This document shows positions 63,460 to 64,000 of a stretch of 64,000 nt of DNA, piece by piece. Numbering within the stretch: the first letter of the stretch is position 1; each line of letters starts with the position of its first letter. This stretch comes from UBA1412 sp964609795. GTDB lineage: Bacteria; Verrucomicrobiota; Verrucomicrobiia; Limisphaerales; UBA1412. The translations under genes and the position numbers were made by a program. The notes beneath the pieces are model-generated. The model did not search any database, was not told where the DNA came from, and saw only the letters and a list, made by a program, of their open reading frames with translations. The stretch spans positions 53,276-117,275 of the forward strand of contig CAZSTC010000002.1 of the NCBI GenBank assembly GCA_964609795.1, written 5' to 3'.

Positions 63460-63945
63460 AATCCCTTTGCTTTATTATTCCACTTTAACACCAAAACCCG
63501 CACTACCATCACAAATAAAAACCGAAAAAACGCGCACCATCCGCGAGCTTTTTCCAGCTCAAATTCCATCATGCAGCCCTCGATAAACCCAAGACAGGCA
63601 CTGGTGAAAACCCTACCAGATTCTACACCGTCTAACAAGAATTGTTTCTGCCTTTATAGCGAAACCTACCTACTCGTCCTCAGCAATAGTCACGGAAAAG
63701 AAGGAATTATTTATGTCTTTCGTGCATCGAGCTCTACAACCGCTCGTGAGATTAGATGGCTTCCATGTTAAAATACACACACCCTTATATATTATAAATT
63801 TTTGATAGCCAGCATATTACAAAAATAACTCAGTTTCAGGTTACACGGTTTATTCAAAAAACTCGTTTTATTTCTTGTCATCTAACCTCCTGCCTGATAG
63901 CCTCTCCCTCCGTGCGGGGCCTCTAACTGGTCCTGCAAAAGACAT
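63460..63945. other. Gene-free stretch between the pilin-like gene and tRNA-Leu
   Basis: I see no convincing gene. AT-rich sequence near 63770-63870 may hold promoters for the pilin-like gene and the tRNA, but no hexamer pair with proper spacing stood out. Confidence 0.4.
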
Positions 63946-64000
63946 GCCCACGTGGCGGAATTGGCAGACGCGCTAGTTTCAGGTACTAGTGAGTAACATC
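63946..64000 (+). tRNA. tRNA-Leu (anticodon CAG), 3' end cut by window edge
   Basis: The 5' acceptor GCCCACG, D-arm GCGGAATTGGCAGACGCG and anticodon arm CTAGT-TTCAGGT-ACTAG are clear; anticodon CAG is at 63980-63982. The beginning of a long variable arm is visible, as expected for leucine tRNA. The T-arm and acceptor 3' strand lie beyond the window. Confidence 0.92.

Noticed and set aside
63456..63638. 60-codon minus-strand frame just upstream of the pilin-like gene
   Set aside because: It overlaps the pilin start by four bases but has no ribosome binding site or family resemblance and spans probable leader sequence.
62917..63771. Plus-strand open frame of 284 codons
   Set aside because: It runs antisense through the SRP RNA and the clear pilin-like gene, and its translation has no family resemblance.
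1..64000. CRISPR arrays, insertion sequences, prophage or toxin-antitoxin genes
   Set aside because: No regularly spaced repeats, transposase or integrase motifs, phage structural genes or paired small toxin/antitoxin genes were seen on either strand.

Overview
The window looks like a chromosomal segment of a free-living, Gram-negative PVC-superphylum bacterium, most probably a Verrucomicrobiota. Pointers are a giant secreted lamin-tail/CotH/PA14 protein, DnaX with a degenerate zinc module, a two-domain NAD(P)H-hydrate repair enzyme, class I two-subunit fumarate hydratase, pyruvate phosphate dikinase, secreted glycoside hydrolases, and many genes without a clear Shine-Dalgarno sequence. There is no rRNA operon, prophage, insertion sequence, CRISPR array or recognisable defence island. 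The species assignment is inference.

Layout. 1-9.9 kb is a minus-strand run: a secreted hypothetical protein, the DinG-like helicase, the giant CotH protein and a CPBP intramembrane protease cut by the window edge. 10-16.2 kb is mostly plus-strand housekeeping: a CDF metal transporter, folA (minus), thrC followed by a phosphoglycerate-mutase-like protein that is probably the homoserine kinase, trmL, cmk and plsC. 16.3-18.6 kb holds a minus-strand ROK protein/PIG-L deacetylase pair with a palindrome at its promoter. 18.7-24.1 kb has prmA, a hotdog thioesterase, an outer-membrane barrel protein, a secreted esterase and galE. 24.1-27.1 kb is the most disturbed part: a decayed lipoprotein-like gene, a membrane-anchored phosphate-binding-like protein, a possible second remnant and tRNA-Val.

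27.1-41 kb contains a sodium:solute symporter, a dGTPase-like protein, a GH-A glycoside hydrolase, and a five-gene minus-strand operon (rhomboid, nnr, rsmD, a large secreted GH-like protein, uvrA) with overlapping or near-overlapping genes. 41-46 kb has tRNA-Gly, an isolated nuoA, a phosphoglucomutase/phosphomannomutase, an FKBP isomerase and the two fumarate hydratase subunits. 46.2-51.3 kb is a cluster of envelope lipoproteins (COG3014-like, PEGA, CsgG-like, YcfL-like, LpoB-like), the best candidate here for a little-studied system. 51.4-56.2 kb has ppdK with an unusual lysine-rich tail, nadC and a GDP-L-fucose synthase. 56.2-63 kb is a long minus-strand operon running from the 4.5S (SRP) RNA through dnaX, ybaB, recR, a HAD phosphatase, DAHP synthase and uvrB. 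A pilin-like gene lies upstream, and a partial tRNA-Leu ends the window.

Functionally the window is mainly core metabolism (threonine, aromatic amino acid, NAD, nucleotide and central carbon), DNA repair (dinG, uvrA, uvrB, recR), and a secreted or outer-membrane layer aimed at polysaccharides. Assignments rest on motif recognition by eye; no database search was run.
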